Assembly (NCBI GenBank): GCA_038373865.1
Contig: JAXGGA010000481.1
Location: forward strand, 1-64,000
DNA length: 64,000 bases
Origin: Uloborus plumipes
Lineage: Eukaryota; Arthropoda; Arachnida; Araneae; Uloboridae
Direction of reading: 5' to 3'
Shown: positions 25,801 to 33,860 of the stretch, piece after piece
How the letters are laid out: each line of letters starts with the position of its first letter
Numbering within the stretch: the stretch's first letter is position 1
Notes under the pieces: generated by a model
Seen by the model: only the letters and a program-made list of their open reading frames with translations
Database searches by the model: none
What the model was told of the DNA's origin: nothing
Translations under genes and position numbers: made by a program

Positions 25801-28800
25801 CTTTTGACTTTTTTTTCTTATGTAATAAGTAGGTAAGTAGGTTTCAAATGAGTCAAACCTTCTTTTTTTTAATGATTTAAGATAGTTACTAATCAAAGTA
25901 AATAATATGATTCGTTATATTTTTGTAACGTTTTTACTACTTTTTATCATTGGTACTAAACACATAATTTAATTGCATAGTATTTTTATATTGGGTAGTG
26001 TTTAATTATTCTTTTAACTTTTTTTTCCTTATGTAGCACATATATACGTTGGCTTCAAATGAGTCTATTTTGAAACCTTCCTGGACACCTTAAAGGCGAG
26101 CCGCCTTGGCGGCGAGTAGTTTGTTGAAACTTTCCTTGCTACTTTAAAAGCGAGCCACCTTAGCGACGAGTAGTTTTCTCAAACTGCCTTCTTTCTATTA
26201 AAGCCCGTGCAACGCCGGGCCACGCAGCTAGTATATCAATAAGAGGAAAACTATTCAGCGAAATGCTTTCTAATTTCTGCTGCAGGCAGACAATATTATC
26301 CCAAATACATGTCTGGAGTTTTTAAAAATATAACCGAAACGAAAATCGAAATTACAAAAGACATATATTTTTGCTGTTGCAAAAGTTTAGAAAAAGGTTA
26401 GATTTTATGCAAATATCTCTTGAATGGTAATTGTTGGAGGAAAGGTGGGCTTTTTGCTTTGAATATAAGGTGCAGGGATTGCTGAATGAATCAAACGCCC
26501 AAACTCTCTGTAGTTCTCGTGTAAAGAAGAGAAAGTTTGGAAATGAAATCACTTTGCTAATTTTTTGTCTTTTAAATTGACCCCTGTATGATAGTACATT
26601 GTTTTTTACTTCGTGGGGAGCAAACTCAGACATGCGTATCGATCAAAAAGGCCAAGAAAAATTATATTTCTTAAGGATGAAGGAATTGTAAAAACGGCTC
26701 GAACTGATGATTCGCCCCTTTATCCTGCAAAACTTCTAATTGGGTCAAAAACAGCACGTGACAGCCAAGTAGATGAACAACTGAATCGGTATGCATCAAA
26801 AATATCAAGAATTATGCTTGAGCCTCTTCGGAAACAGTGTCTCAAATAAGCCAGATTTTAATGGTAAAAGCGGCACAGCATATGCTCATCGGATCTTTTC
26901 TCTAGTCAAGCTAATAGAATTATAGTCCATCAAAGCCATCTAAATTTTAATAATTTTCATCAGAGAAAGTAACATTCATTTTTAGTCACGATTAGTCACA
27001 TTTAGTCTCATGGTAATAGTGAAGTAGAGAGGGGGGTTTTTAATATCCAGGAGAGTTCTTTTGGAAGATAAATATTTGATGTCGGAACGTGTATTGAATG
27101 ACAGACTTATTATAAGATGCTCTGAAGCGCTATTCTACAGTTGCACAATTCCAAATTGATAAAGAACTTTTAAATTTAGCTTTTGATGCACGCAAATTAT
27201 GCCAGTTCTACCTTGAAGACTAGAAGAAAAGGAAGGAAAAGCAATTGAGATTAGAAAAAGAAAATGAAGAAAAGTTGAAACAAAGAAAAATAGAAAAAGA
27301 AAAGCTGTCAAGTTTGAAGGGATCTGTTGAAAAGTTAGAAGAAAAAGTCAAACTAGTAAATAGAGAGAGAGAAAGAACACTCAAAAAGCAGCTGATGTAT
27401 TTTTTAAACAGGCAAACCAGAGGCTAAAATCAGCTATTGGAGCAAAAGACACTGAAAGTATTAGAATAGCTCAGGGTATGTTAGAAGGCAGTATAAAGTT
27501 GAGGAATAGGGAAAGAGAGCATGAAGATGAAGAAAATGAATTAAATTGCTTAGTGAACAACAGGAAAATACTTTGATAGAATCATTTTTCTGTAAAAAAC
27601 CAAAAGCATGGATTTTCGGAATAAATTTTCTGTATTTATACGAGTTTATTATTTTTTCTTTTGAATGGTAGTAGTCTTGTGAAGTAAATAACCTCGATTG
27701 TACTCTTTTGTTTTTTTTCCCTCATTTGTATCTTTAATTTAATGCATTAGTTCAAAATGTCTATTTTTTGAACTTGTTTTAAAGCATTACTGATATTCAG
27801 CTTAGCTTGTCACATGTTTCTATTCAACTTCTTTGCACCGTTTTTTTTTCATGGCTACTTTTTTGCAACTTTTTTTTATTTTCAAGGCAACTTTTTTGCG
27901 ACTTTTTTAGTATTTTTAGGCGACTTTAGCTACTTTTTTGTGACATTTTCCCTGTGGCAACCCTGACTGAGGTATGTTAGTGATGAAAATGGTCATTAGT
28001 TACTCTTGAGCAAATATTTGACTTTACAGGTTTCATTTACGAAAATGTCTCCTCATAAGTGTTTCAAAAAACTTCTCAACATTTTGCCTGCAAAATTCTA
28101 GGAAGGTTTTTGTGTAAGTGAAAGATTTTTATAAAATGTGGCCCAGGTATTTGAACAAAAGGCTACTTTCAGTTCATCATTAATTTTCATGTCAATCAGT
28201 TCAAGTTGCTATTCATTCGATCTGTTTGTATTTTAATGGTGAAAGGGTTTCAAACAAAAATAAAATGAAATTTTTGAAATGAGTTCAGTTTTGAAAAAGT
28301 ACCAGGGGACCGAGCCCGCTCGGTTAAAAAAAAAAAAGAGGTTTGTAAACTTGTGTTTTTTTCTAAAATGCGAAGTACTTATTTAGATAAACTTAAAGAG
28401 CATTTTTAAGCCTTTGGTTGCAATTATGCTTTTAAAACAGCCGTAATTTGTTTTAAAAAACACAACCTTATTTAATCCATGCTCATCGTAAAATCACACC
28501 CAATTTCATTTCATTTGGCGCCTAAAGCGCGGGAGGGGTTGATAAGAATGGATGCAGAGTCCATGTTCTCCAGTACGCATTTGGCTCCAGTTGGTTTTGA
28601 CTTTCACTTGACTTCACACTCCAAGGTTCCCCCCGTACATACCACAACTCGCATTTTAACCGTGATGGGGCCTTGAAGAGCGCTCTGTTCATTTTTGAAC
28701 CAGGCCCAAGGGCCGAGCAAACCTTTGGCCCAGCATCTCCCAGAGGTATCGTTTCACTTGGAGGATTTTTTGACCACGAACATTTTAACGTCCCCCAGCC

Positions 28801-30679
28801 ACCATTAATGAAGACGGTGGATCTTTGATCGACTGGGCTTCCTCTATATGATCGGACCGGGACCCTCTGGTACGAGTCCGACGACTTACCGATCGGACTA
28901 CCGCGGCCCACACCCAATTCTAACTTTCTTTTGATCAATCTCTTTTAAATTTCAAAAACAATAAAATTCTAACATGTTGCCAAAACTCGTTTGCCAAATA
29001 CCATAAAAATTTAAATTTACGCTGATGGGATTAAATATGAAATCCATTGTTATAATAAAACGTGGTTGCCATGAAACAGTAACAATAAGAGTAATCATAA
29101 AGAAAATGCCGAAAGAAAGCTCGTCAAACTTCTAATGAAGGCACAAAAAACGTGTTTTTACAGAAAAAACGCCGATGTAGATGAACTCAAAAACCAAAAC
29201 TTTATCTCAATACAAAATTTTATCAAAATCGTTAGAGCCGTTTTCGAGATCCGAAATATATATATACAAGAATTGCTCGTCTAAAGATATTAGATAGATT
29301 TAATTTTGTTTTGAAACTTAATATTTTGAGAAAATTGAGTTTCGTATTTATTGATTTTTTTACCTGAAATATCTTACTAAACACTCTTGAGGAGGAAAAA
29401 AAGTGTTTGAAAACTAACTGTAACACTTTTATACTCAATTTTTAAATCGTACTTGAAAAGTAAAATAATCCGATTTTTATATCGTGTAAGTTACAGTAAA
29501 ATTGAATAAATGTCGCTGGACAATCACCACTGCTTTTATCCCATGGCTTTTGAATAAATGAAACAGCCTGTATAAGACACTATCTAGTGAAGCCTTGCTT
29601 TAACGTTTCAAAAAACAATAACAATACCAAATACCACAAAATTTAAACTCGCGCTGATGTGATTAACTATGAAATCCATTGTTAAATTAAAAAAAGGTTG
29701 CTATGAAACAGTAACAATTGATAATAATCATAAAGGAAATGGCGATAAAGAAAGCATCTCAAACTTACTTAATGAAGGCACAAAAAACGGGGTTTTTTGA
29801 AAACTGGCGTTTTTACAGAAAAAACGCCGACGTAGATGAACTCAGAAACCAAAACTCCATCTAAATAGCAAGTTTTATCGAAATCGTTAGAGCCGTTTTC
29901 GAGATCCAAAATAGATACATATATATATATAGATATATATACAAGAATTGCTCGTTTAAAGATATTAGATAAGTGAAACAAAAATTTGTAGAAGAGATGT
30001 TGATATACCCAAACTACATATTCAGTCAAGTACTTGCTCAAAAAAGGAAGAAAAGAAAATTTTATGTCTAGATTAAAATAAGGTGCATTTTCTAAATTTG
30101 AGTAATATTTCTAAATTTTTCTTTATTTTTATGAAGCAATTTTCTCATGTTATGTCAGCCAGCTAGATCAACGTACAAGGTTGGTTGCATAATACCTGCA
30201 GGTCTTAGGTTGCCTGCCCCTGGTCTAATGTAAATGTTTTGAAGTCATTCCCTATCTTTGTTTGTGGAATAACTTTGCAAGTGTTCCGCAAAAAAGGTGG
30301 GTTAGATTTTCGGCTGTATCTGGTAAAATTCAACAGTTTTATTCAACCTGTTAAAGTTAATATATTTGATAGGTAACCCTCATTGTTGAATAGCTGTTGA
30401 GTTACTTGCAATCTTTCTTAATTGTGTAAGTGTTCTCATAATAGTATTTTTTTTTAGGAATTGAACAGGCTTAGGAAAGCAGCCTTAGCATTAGGATTTT
30501 ACGAACTTTTGGAAGGCATGGCTACAATTCTGGATCGAGAATGTACTTTGCTACCCGGCTTTGCACATCCAGATGCTGCATTGCAATTAACACATTCTGC
30601 AAATGCATTGAGGAATGGTGATAGAAATTACAATACTGTTATTTTGCCACTTAAAACGAAATATTCTGCAAATGAATAG
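1655..30679 (+). CDS. INTS14: Integrator complex subunit 14 (INTS14/VWA9), eight coding exons
   Basis: Coding exons are 1655-1816, 8318-8488, 11547-12069, 13606-13744, 14814-14893, 17738-17895, 20409-20474 and 30458-30679. They total 1521 nt (506 codons plus stop), all with GT-AG borders and compatible phases. The protein matches INTS14 along its length. The N-terminus is a von Willebrand A domain with the MIDAS motif DTSLS (residues 8-12) and TDG at 116-118; the middle carries FPLPFPFPCKL and CVLLHGSLKVE; the C-terminal part carries KRSYAQN, ARKLPEKTQ and LNRLRKAAL. Human INTS14 is 518 aa, so this copy looks complete. In animals INTS14 pairs with INTS13 and INTS10 in a nuclear module of Integrator, which cleaves nascent snRNA and other Pol II transcripts. 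The ATG lies in a good context (CTCACCATG), 25 nt after a possible 3' splice site at 1629, so a 5'UTR exon may lie upstream. Introns are loaded with transposons, but no exon is broken. Confidence 0.96.
2491..3983. mobile_element. hAT element (CAGGGTTGGC family), nested
   Basis: The ends are CAGGGTTGGCAAG and CCCAACCCTG, with an exact TSD AAACGTGG at 2483-2490 and 3984-3991. The right subterminal part (3848-3943) is an array of GGTTTTCGACA/GACGTTTT repeats, and the centre has about four 160-bp tandem copies. It is non-autonomous. Confidence 0.88.
3110..3775. repeat. Four ~160-bp tandem copies inside a hAT
   Basis: The marker CATTTAAACAAAAC recurs at 3141, 3307, 3461 and 3624 (spacing 166, 154 and 163). 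The surrounding text (GATAAGATAACTAATTGATAG, TTTTTTCATGGCATAACAAG) repeats with each copy. The copies differ by small indels. Confidence 0.75.
4816..4905 (+). repeat. tRNA-like (Leu/Ser-type) relic, repeated at 5487-5570
   Basis: ATGGTCGAGTGGTTAA resembles a class II tRNA A box and is followed by a TCAGG/CCTGA stem. The loop is 8 nt and no acceptor stem closes, so this is a decayed tRNA-derived sequence inside the duplicated unit, not a tRNA gene. Confidence 0.4.
5942..6735 (-). mobile_element. hAT element with transposase remnant, 8-bp TSD
   Basis: The ends are CAGGGTTGGCAAAG and GCCAACCCTG, with an exact TSD CAATCTAT (5934-5941 and 6736-6743). The inverted copy of the surrounding block at about 35600 lacks this element and shows the filled-in site. 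It is 794 bp, an internally deleted relative of 52760-53956. Confidence 0.9.
6202..6387 (-). pseudogene. hAT transposase C-terminal remnant
   Basis: The minus-strand frame reads [20 protein letters not shown] and then [10 protein letters not shown]. This resembles the hAT dimerisation region (the S-x-S-F-I-x-x-K-x-R-N-R-L-x-x-x-K-x-x-K-L-V-x-x pattern). Only about 60 residues survive, the catalytic core is gone, and the element cannot move itself. The same piece occurs at 53018-53203. Confidence 0.65.
6998..7477. mobile_element. 480-bp palindromic (foldback) element, copy 1
   Basis: Arms of about 150 bp (6998-7150 and 7325-7477) are inverted copies: AACTTCACTCGGCAAGTGCTC and AACACCCATTGATACTACAT recur as their complements. 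The centre includes CATTATATATGGTTGTG, which is the empty form of the site filled by the Tc1 element in copy 2. There is no reading frame of interest. Confidence 0.8.
8318..8488 (+). CDS. INTS14: INTS14 coding exon 2
   Basis: Residues 55-111, phase 0 at both ends (TTTTTGCAG|ATGACC ... TCACAG|GTAATT). It encodes the VWA segment containing FTRDFDSIKGAL and EEWGAGAPSQ, as in INTS14 orthologues. The ATG at its start is an internal Met, not a translation start. Confidence 0.93.
9640..9925 (-). repeat. tRNA-derived SINE (family A), inside the dispersed repeat
   Basis: The minus-strand head GGGCCGCGGTAGTCCAATCA is followed by AGTAAGGCGT (A box) and GGGCTCGATCC (decayed B box). The body (GGTGGATCTTTGATC, AAGAGCGCTCTGTTC, ACTCGTGGTTTAACCG on either strand) matches the copies at 24070-24354 and 28625-28912. 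A C-run sits at the tail side (9643-9659). Confidence 0.8.
10480..10735 (+). repeat. Helitron-like 3' segment
   Basis: GCGAGCCGCCTTGGCGGGGAG is followed by the hairpin GCCCGTGCAACGCCGGGC. Both match the 3' end of the Helitron at 24936-26231, but the CTAG tip is replaced by GTGCGTGG. A truncated or recombined copy. Confidence 0.5.
11547..12069 (+). CDS. INTS14: INTS14 coding exon 3 (largest)
   Basis: Residues 112-285 plus the first base of codon 286. The acceptor is ATTTCAG|GTTTTG and the donor CAGG|GTATGT. It holds the last MIDAS element (ITDG), the FPLPFPFP segment, GEGQVF, the FHGVLHCGHLT segment and PPSYSRHLVLPL, which runs from the VWA fold into the beta-barrel domain. A long hairpin repeat begins 33 bases after the exon end. 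Confidence 0.94.
12070..13605 (+). other. INTS14 intron 3
   Basis: It holds the hairpin element at 12102-12694. 12695-13605 has repeated GATGTTT-type words (12786-12920) but nothing else I can name. Confidence 0.8.
12102..12694. mobile_element. 593-bp near-perfect hairpin element
   Basis: CAAGAGCCCATGAG at the left and CTCATGGGCTCTTG at the right are inverted. Complementarity continues inward (GCCAGACTTACGTCATTTTA, ATCAGGTAAG, AGGTGCAGACATGCCTTTGA) almost to the middle near 12400. No TSD was recognised. It is a foldback MITE, non-coding. Confidence 0.82.
13606..13744 (+). CDS. INTS14: INTS14 coding exon 4
   Basis: Codons 286-331 plus two bases. The acceptor CATATAG|ACGATT completes an Asp codon with the G carried from exon 3; the donor is TTGG|GTAAGT. 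It encodes an acidic linker (DNAEDEAVNEDG), variable in the family, followed by the conserved SFCVLLHGSLKVESMVAICQ. Confidence 0.92.
13745..14813 (+). other. INTS14 intron 4
   Basis: About 1.07 kb, AT-rich with T-runs near 14367 and 14493. A GC-richer patch lies at 14540-14660; its open frame has no recognisable protein. Confidence 0.75.
14814..14893 (+). CDS. INTS14: INTS14 coding exon 5
   Basis: A short exon (80 nt) with TTTTCAG|TGGTGATTGG and CCAG|GTTAGT borders. It completes Gly332 and encodes WYGMLYSWADSKKKSNLM and the FEPG motif, all typical of INTS14. A hAT element starts 56 bases after it. Confidence 0.92.
14949..16174 (-). mobile_element. hAT element (GGGGTGCACAACC family), short copy
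   Basis: The ends TGGGGGTGCACAACC and GGTTGTGCACCCCTA are inverted. The flanks AAATAAAA (14941-14948) and AAATCAAA (16175-16182) are a 7/8 TSD. It is oriented opposite to 2072-7949 and shows what that element looked like before its insertions. No coding capacity. Confidence 0.82.
16759..16908. mobile_element. 150-bp pogo/Tigger-like MITE
   Basis: TA|CTGTCGATTCC at the left and GGGGACGACAG|TA at the right are imperfect inverted ends with TA duplication. The inner text (GATTAAGCGGGG, CGATTAAGTGGGG) is typical of pogo-type MITE termini. Confidence 0.55.
17738..17895 (+). CDS. INTS14: INTS14 coding exon 6
   Basis: Residues 359-411, CTATTAG|GTGTAG to TTGCAG|GTACCA. It encodes PWLGDLDKLGPIDL, a serine-rich insert of about eight residues, then the conserved KRSYAQNCVVWIKQSGLQ. 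The phase closes at 0. Confidence 0.92.
17896..20408 (+). other. INTS14 intron 6
   Basis: AT-rich. A possible Helitron-like 3' tip on the minus strand lies at 19549 (CTAG next to GGTGACCCGTGCG), with repeat-like sequence to about 20240. 18080-18200 has repeated GATGTTT words. Nothing else identified. Confidence 0.6.
20409..20474 (+). CDS. INTS14: INTS14 coding exon 7 (66 nt)
   Basis: A microexon-sized piece encoding ADIQKILRHARKLPEKTQNF and YK, with CTTATAG|GCTGAC and TACAAA|GTATGT borders and phase 0 on both sides. The residues match the INTS14 C-terminal domain almost one for one. It is too short to be found by ORF length alone. Confidence 0.92.
20530..20584 (+). other. Pre-miRNA-like hairpin in intron 7
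   Basis: The arms 20530-20553 (TTCTTAAGCATCCTTAGTTG and on) and 20561-20584 pair over 24 positions, with one mismatch and one G-U, around a 7-nt loop TTGTGTT. It lies 55 bases after exon 7. It may be a miRNA hairpin or just a small foldback. Confidence 0.45.
21338..22904 (-). mobile_element. Helitron (non-autonomous), minus strand
   Basis: On the minus strand it starts TCTTTACTAATATATAAAGC at 22904 and ends at CTAG (21338), preceded by the hairpin region GCCCGTGCAACGCCGGGA. It sits between A and T as Helitrons do. A 0.35-kb MITE (21821-22166) is inserted in it. It matches 24936-26231 in inverted orientation. No Rep/helicase gene. Confidence 0.82.
21821..22166. mobile_element. 346-bp MITE inside a Helitron
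   Basis: The ends AGGTAGGGATTCAAGTGAAA and TTTCACTTGAATCCCTGCCT are inverted, with TTA/TAA at the borders. A partial second tip of the same family (AGGCAGGAATTCAAGTGAAA) follows at about 22171. Confidence 0.7.
23591..23873 (+). repeat. tRNA-Cys-derived SINE with 9-bp TSD
   Basis: The head TGTCTAGTGGTTAGAG (A box), the CTGACTGCAGA anticodon region (GCA) and GGTTCGAATCC (perfect B box) indicate a tRNA-Cys ancestor. It ends ACAACAACAAC. The flanks ATTCTAAGT at 23582-23590 and 23874-23882 are an exact TSD. Confidence 0.88.
24070..24354 (-). repeat. tRNA-derived SINE (family A) with 14-bp TSD
   Basis: The minus-strand head GGACCGTGGTAGCCCGATCA, then AGTAAGGCGT (A box region) and GGTTCGATCCC (B box). 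The flanks TATGGAGCATCCCT (24056-24069) and TATGGAGTATCCCT (24355-24368) differ at one base. This is the best-preserved member of family A in the window. Confidence 0.88.
24936..26231 (+). mobile_element. Helitron (non-autonomous), plus strand
   Basis: It starts A|TCTTTACTAATATATAAAGC and ends with the hairpin GCCCGTGCAACGCCGGGC (26203-26220) followed by CACGCAGCTAG|T, a classic Helitron 3' end with A-T insertion. A (GTTT)n run lies near the 5' end. It is an inverted partner of 21338-22904. Confidence 0.85.
26613..27580 (+). pseudogene. Broken unrecognised ORFs of the 3.5-kb element
   Basis: Two frames remain. 26613-26849 is a basic 78-aa piece containing KIIFLKDEGIVKTARTDD. 27245-27580 is a charged, probably coiled-coil part (RLEKENEEKLKQRKIEKEKL) that shifts frame near 27410 and goes on as VFFKQANQRLKSAIGAKDTE. 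I do not recognise a family. Its place between the element's tips suggests element-encoded protein. The frames are not joinable without a shift. Confidence 0.45.
28299..29297 (+). mobile_element. SINE-carrying dispersed repeat, copy 2
   Basis: It starts GTACCAGGGGACCGAGCCCG and ends GAATTGCTCGTCTAAAGATA. It is collinear with 9318-11129 apart from the extra middle of copy 1. A further partial copy of its tail (from AACAATAACAATACC to GCTCGTTTAAAGATATTAGA) lies at about 29600-29972. Confidence 0.65.
28625..28912 (-). repeat. tRNA-derived SINE (family A), in dispersed repeat copy 2
   Basis: Same head (GGGCCGCGGTAGTCCGATCG on the minus strand) and body as 9640-9925, and in the same position of the host repeat. 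The two were therefore probably copied together. Confidence 0.78.
30100..30222. mobile_element. hAT right terminus (CAGGGGCAGGCAACC type)
   Basis: It ends GGTTGCCTGCCCCTG at 30222, preceded by ACCTGCAGGTCTTA. The partner tip was not found, so it is a partial copy. Confidence 0.45.
30458..30679 (+). CDS. INTS14: INTS14 coding exon 8 and stop
   Basis: Residues 434-506 and a TAG stop. The acceptor is TTTTTTTTTAG|GAATTG. It encodes the C-terminal helical segment (LNRLRKAALALGFYELLEG, ECTLLPGFAHPDAALQLTH). The tail after LTHSANAL is shorter than in human INTS14. No canonical AATAAA was seen close downstream; AATATA near 30880 is a possible weak poly(A) signal. Confidence 0.93.
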   Translation, partial: ELNRLRKAALALGFYELLEGMATILDRECTLLPGFAHPDAALQLTHSANALRNGDRNYNTVILPLKTKYSANE

Positions 30680-31120
30680 TGATTATTTCTTGTATATTTT
30701 TTTTCTTCTGCGTTGTCCTGACATTTAATTGACTGTTGTACACATTATTTATAGTGTGATTCATTGAGAGGTGCTATTTCCAAAAAAAAAAAAAACTTTA
30801 AAAAATCATGTTTATTGGATAATCTTTGTTATAATACAAAGAAACCATTCTTGATTTTTGTATTGTAATGAAGGATGAATATAATTTTATTCAAATGTTG
30901 ATCATTGCTCTGGTTAACACGATCCATTCTGAAAATCCAATTTTCAATGAAACATTGGAGCATTTTGAGTGGTGTTTGGCCAATAACTTGAGTTAGGTTA
31001 AACTCCAGTGTCTCAACTGTCGCTGACTTAGCTGCGAACTTCTTAGCACCTCATTATTCTGTCAGGTGTGATATTTTAAACTTCCTTTCCCTTCATCACC
31101 TCGCCCAATGCATCGTTATG

Positions 31121-32239
31121 CAGTGTTGGGCAAATTTTAATTGCATAGACAATTAAAGACTAACAATTGATTAATTGGCAAACGTAACCGCAACAACTAG
31201 CAATTGATCAATCGTAATTGTGGAAAATTACAATTATTAATTTATTAATTGTTGACTGTAGTAGTAACGGTTAGCAATTAGTTAATTGGTAATTTTAGTT
31301 AACTACAATTAACAACTGTCAATTGTTTTATGAATTTCAATTAAAACTAACTCCTAAAAAAATTACTGGCTTTCTATAATTTACTGTACAGGCAACGGAC
31401 ATGAATGTTCTAAGGACATTTGAGCCGAATTTTTCCTGGAAATACGATGCTACAAGTTTAGGTGGTGTTAAAATTTTTCTGTGATGTGATATAAAAAATT
31501 TGTTGCATTAAAATGTTTTGTGCATATTAAATACCTAAAATAAAGTAATTAACATACAATAGATTTGGTTTTTTTTCAAGTAATAAATTTTTTGCTGCAG
31601 CATTTGACTTTTCTCAAATAATTTATGGCTCCAGGAAAATTACCCCAGCAAGGGTAGATTTCAATTAAAAATTCAAAAATATTTTTTTCTTGTACAAATA
31701 AAAGTCCAAGGAACATCTGAGAGAAATTACAGAAATGTTTCTTAATCACACACGATTAAAAAAAAAATTAAAAACATAACGCTCTCTGAGGCCTCACGTC
31801 CTATGTTATGTCCTTCTTTCTCACCTCCCCTGTTACGGGTTAAACTAAAACAATGACTTACACAAACTTAAAACATTTAATTAAAGCACAAACATTTACA
31901 TGTATAATTTGCTTGCCAAGACAATACTAGTTCACACGGCGAGCGAGAGATCAGCACAGAACGAAAGTGCAAATTCGAATAGTACTTTAGTCTCTATCCT
32001 GCGCACTACGCTGTACTTACTGATGCATAAAGTTAATTGTTAGTTTTAAATGCTTTACAAAATAATAAAAAAAATTGTTGCAATTATTTTAATTGTGGGA
32101 AACAATTGACGTGCAATAATTAAATTAAATTAATTGCAAAGTGCAATTAATAGTTTCATTGTGATTAATTTAGTTGCAGGTACTTTTTTAATCAATTAAC
32201 AAGGTAATTAAAAAAATAATTGATTAATGCCTAACACTG
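31121..32239. mobile_element. hAT element with TAATTG-rich subterminal arrays
   Basis: The ends CAGTGTTGGGCA and TGCCTAACACTG are inverted. The flanks TCGTTATG (31113-31120) and TTGTTATG (32240-32247) are a 7/8 TSD. Both ends carry many CAATTGATTAATTG-like words over about 200 bases. Non-coding. Confidence 0.82.
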
Positions 32240-32734
32240 TTGTTATGCAGTTTTGTGCAGTGATGGCAAATCTCAAGCTCATTTTTACATGCATTTTTAT
32301 TTAATTTATTTAAGGATTATGCATATTATATATTTACAGTATATAGATTATCTACATTGGAGATTATGTTCAATCTTCACCATGTCCAGAGCCCCAGCTC
32401 CACCAGACTGTATTATCTCGAGGTCAGCCGAGGAATGTTTTCCTCATTCTTTTCCAGTACTAGCCGAGTCTTGGCATTTCCGGTCTTTAATAAGTTCCAT
32501 ATGCTAGACCCACCTGTGACATCTGGAATTGTTTATGCGCGCTCCTTGCACTGTCCAGGGAGGCTGACATTATCCTTGTTGACTTTTGATTTTGAGTAGC
32601 CCAAAAGTAAAAGTCTGGAGTTGGCCTTTCACATGATATAACCTTCCAACTCATTTATCTGTAGCATGAAGAGAGCTGATCATTGAATTTGTCTCTCTAT
32701 AATGCATGGTTTTATAGGCTCTATTGCAACTTTT

Positions 32735-32985
32735 CGTTTTCCCCTTAACTCAATCGCCCCTAGAGCTATGTTTCACGGGTTCAATCCTAGCCGGGCAAAG
32801 ACCAACCATGTTCACTAATGGTTGCTGAGGCAGGTTAAATATGGGGCATGGTCACAAAGTCCTCCAAGTTAATCAATACCTCTGGGGGTATTGGATCAGG
32901 AGTTTACTCAGCTCTTTGTCAGAGCACTGTTCATGACCCCTTCCAACCCGTTAAACCTTGTGTTGGGTCGGTACGTGAGTTGCTG
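32735..32985 (+). repeat. Degenerate tRNA-derived SINE (family A)
   Basis: GGGTTCAATCC (B box) at 32778 is followed by GGTCACAAAGTCCTCCAAGT, CAATACCTCTGGGGGT and CAACCCGTTAAACC, in the family-A order. The A box is not convincing. Confidence 0.6.
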
Positions 32986-33860
32986 AACTGAAATAAAATT
33001 GAATGAACCCAGAGATATGATTGAGCTATTGGAAGCTAACATTACTCTAGTTATTGACCATATACCACTCAAAGTACTTCAACACTCCTTTGAAAATTCG
33101 AATTTCAGAACAGATCATGGTACTGCAGTTACATCAACATTTGAAAGAAAATATTTTCAAAAAGTTATTCTTCTTTTTGTATTGTACTAAAAATTATTCA
33201 TTAAAATTTATTTTTCAAATTTTTTGTTTCTGCAAAAAGTACCTCTCAATGACTATGAATAACCCTATATTTAAAAAAAAACTGTCCTGTAAATGTATTA
33301 TAATGAGTTTGTATTGAATGTATATAAAATGGAAAGCAAATATGCTTAAATAAAATCATTTTTTTAGGTGGTTATTTCTAATTTTTTAACTTCTGATATG
33401 TATAGAGAGTGTGTGTGTGCTTTTTTTACTCTAACATACAAATCTACATATGTAAAGAAAATAATGTTTTTTGTGTGTGATGCTTCTTCTGCAACAAAAC
33501 TTCAGCATGCTTGTTTTATTTAACTAGGCAGAGGATGGCTAAAACCATGACAGGCTTCATAAAAGATATTGGTTCTCATCAGCAATACATCCTGATAAGT
33601 TGAATTTACAAAAAAATATTTTTGAAAAAAAAAATTGAACCGACTTCAGAACTTCACTTGGCAAGTGCTCTAAAAAGTAAAAAAAAAATTTTATTCTTTG
33701 AACACCCATTGATACTACATTTAAACATAAGTTTTGAAGTCGGCGCAAAAACACTAAATAGAATCATACGTAACTATAATTCAACCATAAATATAAATTT
33801 CAATGAATCCAGGTTCTTTAATCGCATTCTCATACACTACATTAACAACACAACCATATA

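Larger units (their letters stand above)
24473..27965 (+). mobile_element. 3.5-kb DNA transposon, CAGGGTTGCCACAGG ends
   Basis: A 15-bp perfect inverted tip (CAGGGTTGCCACAGG / CCTGTGGCAACCCTG). ACTGAG is repeated at both flanks (24467-24472 and 27966-27971), shorter than the usual 8-bp hAT duplication. Subterminal parts are rich in GCTACTTTTTTG words. It contains the Helitron 24936-26231 and broken reading frames at 26613-27590. Confidence 0.75.
20475..30457 (+). other. INTS14 intron 7 (10 kb)
   Basis: It holds the Helitrons 21338-22904 and 24936-26231, the SINEs 23591-23873 and 24070-24354, the 3.5-kb element 24473-27965, the SINE-carrying repeat 28299-29297 with a partial third tail at about 29600-29970, and a hAT tip near 30222. 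The remaining pieces (20585-21337, 22905-23581, 27972-28298) show nothing more. Confidence 0.8.
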
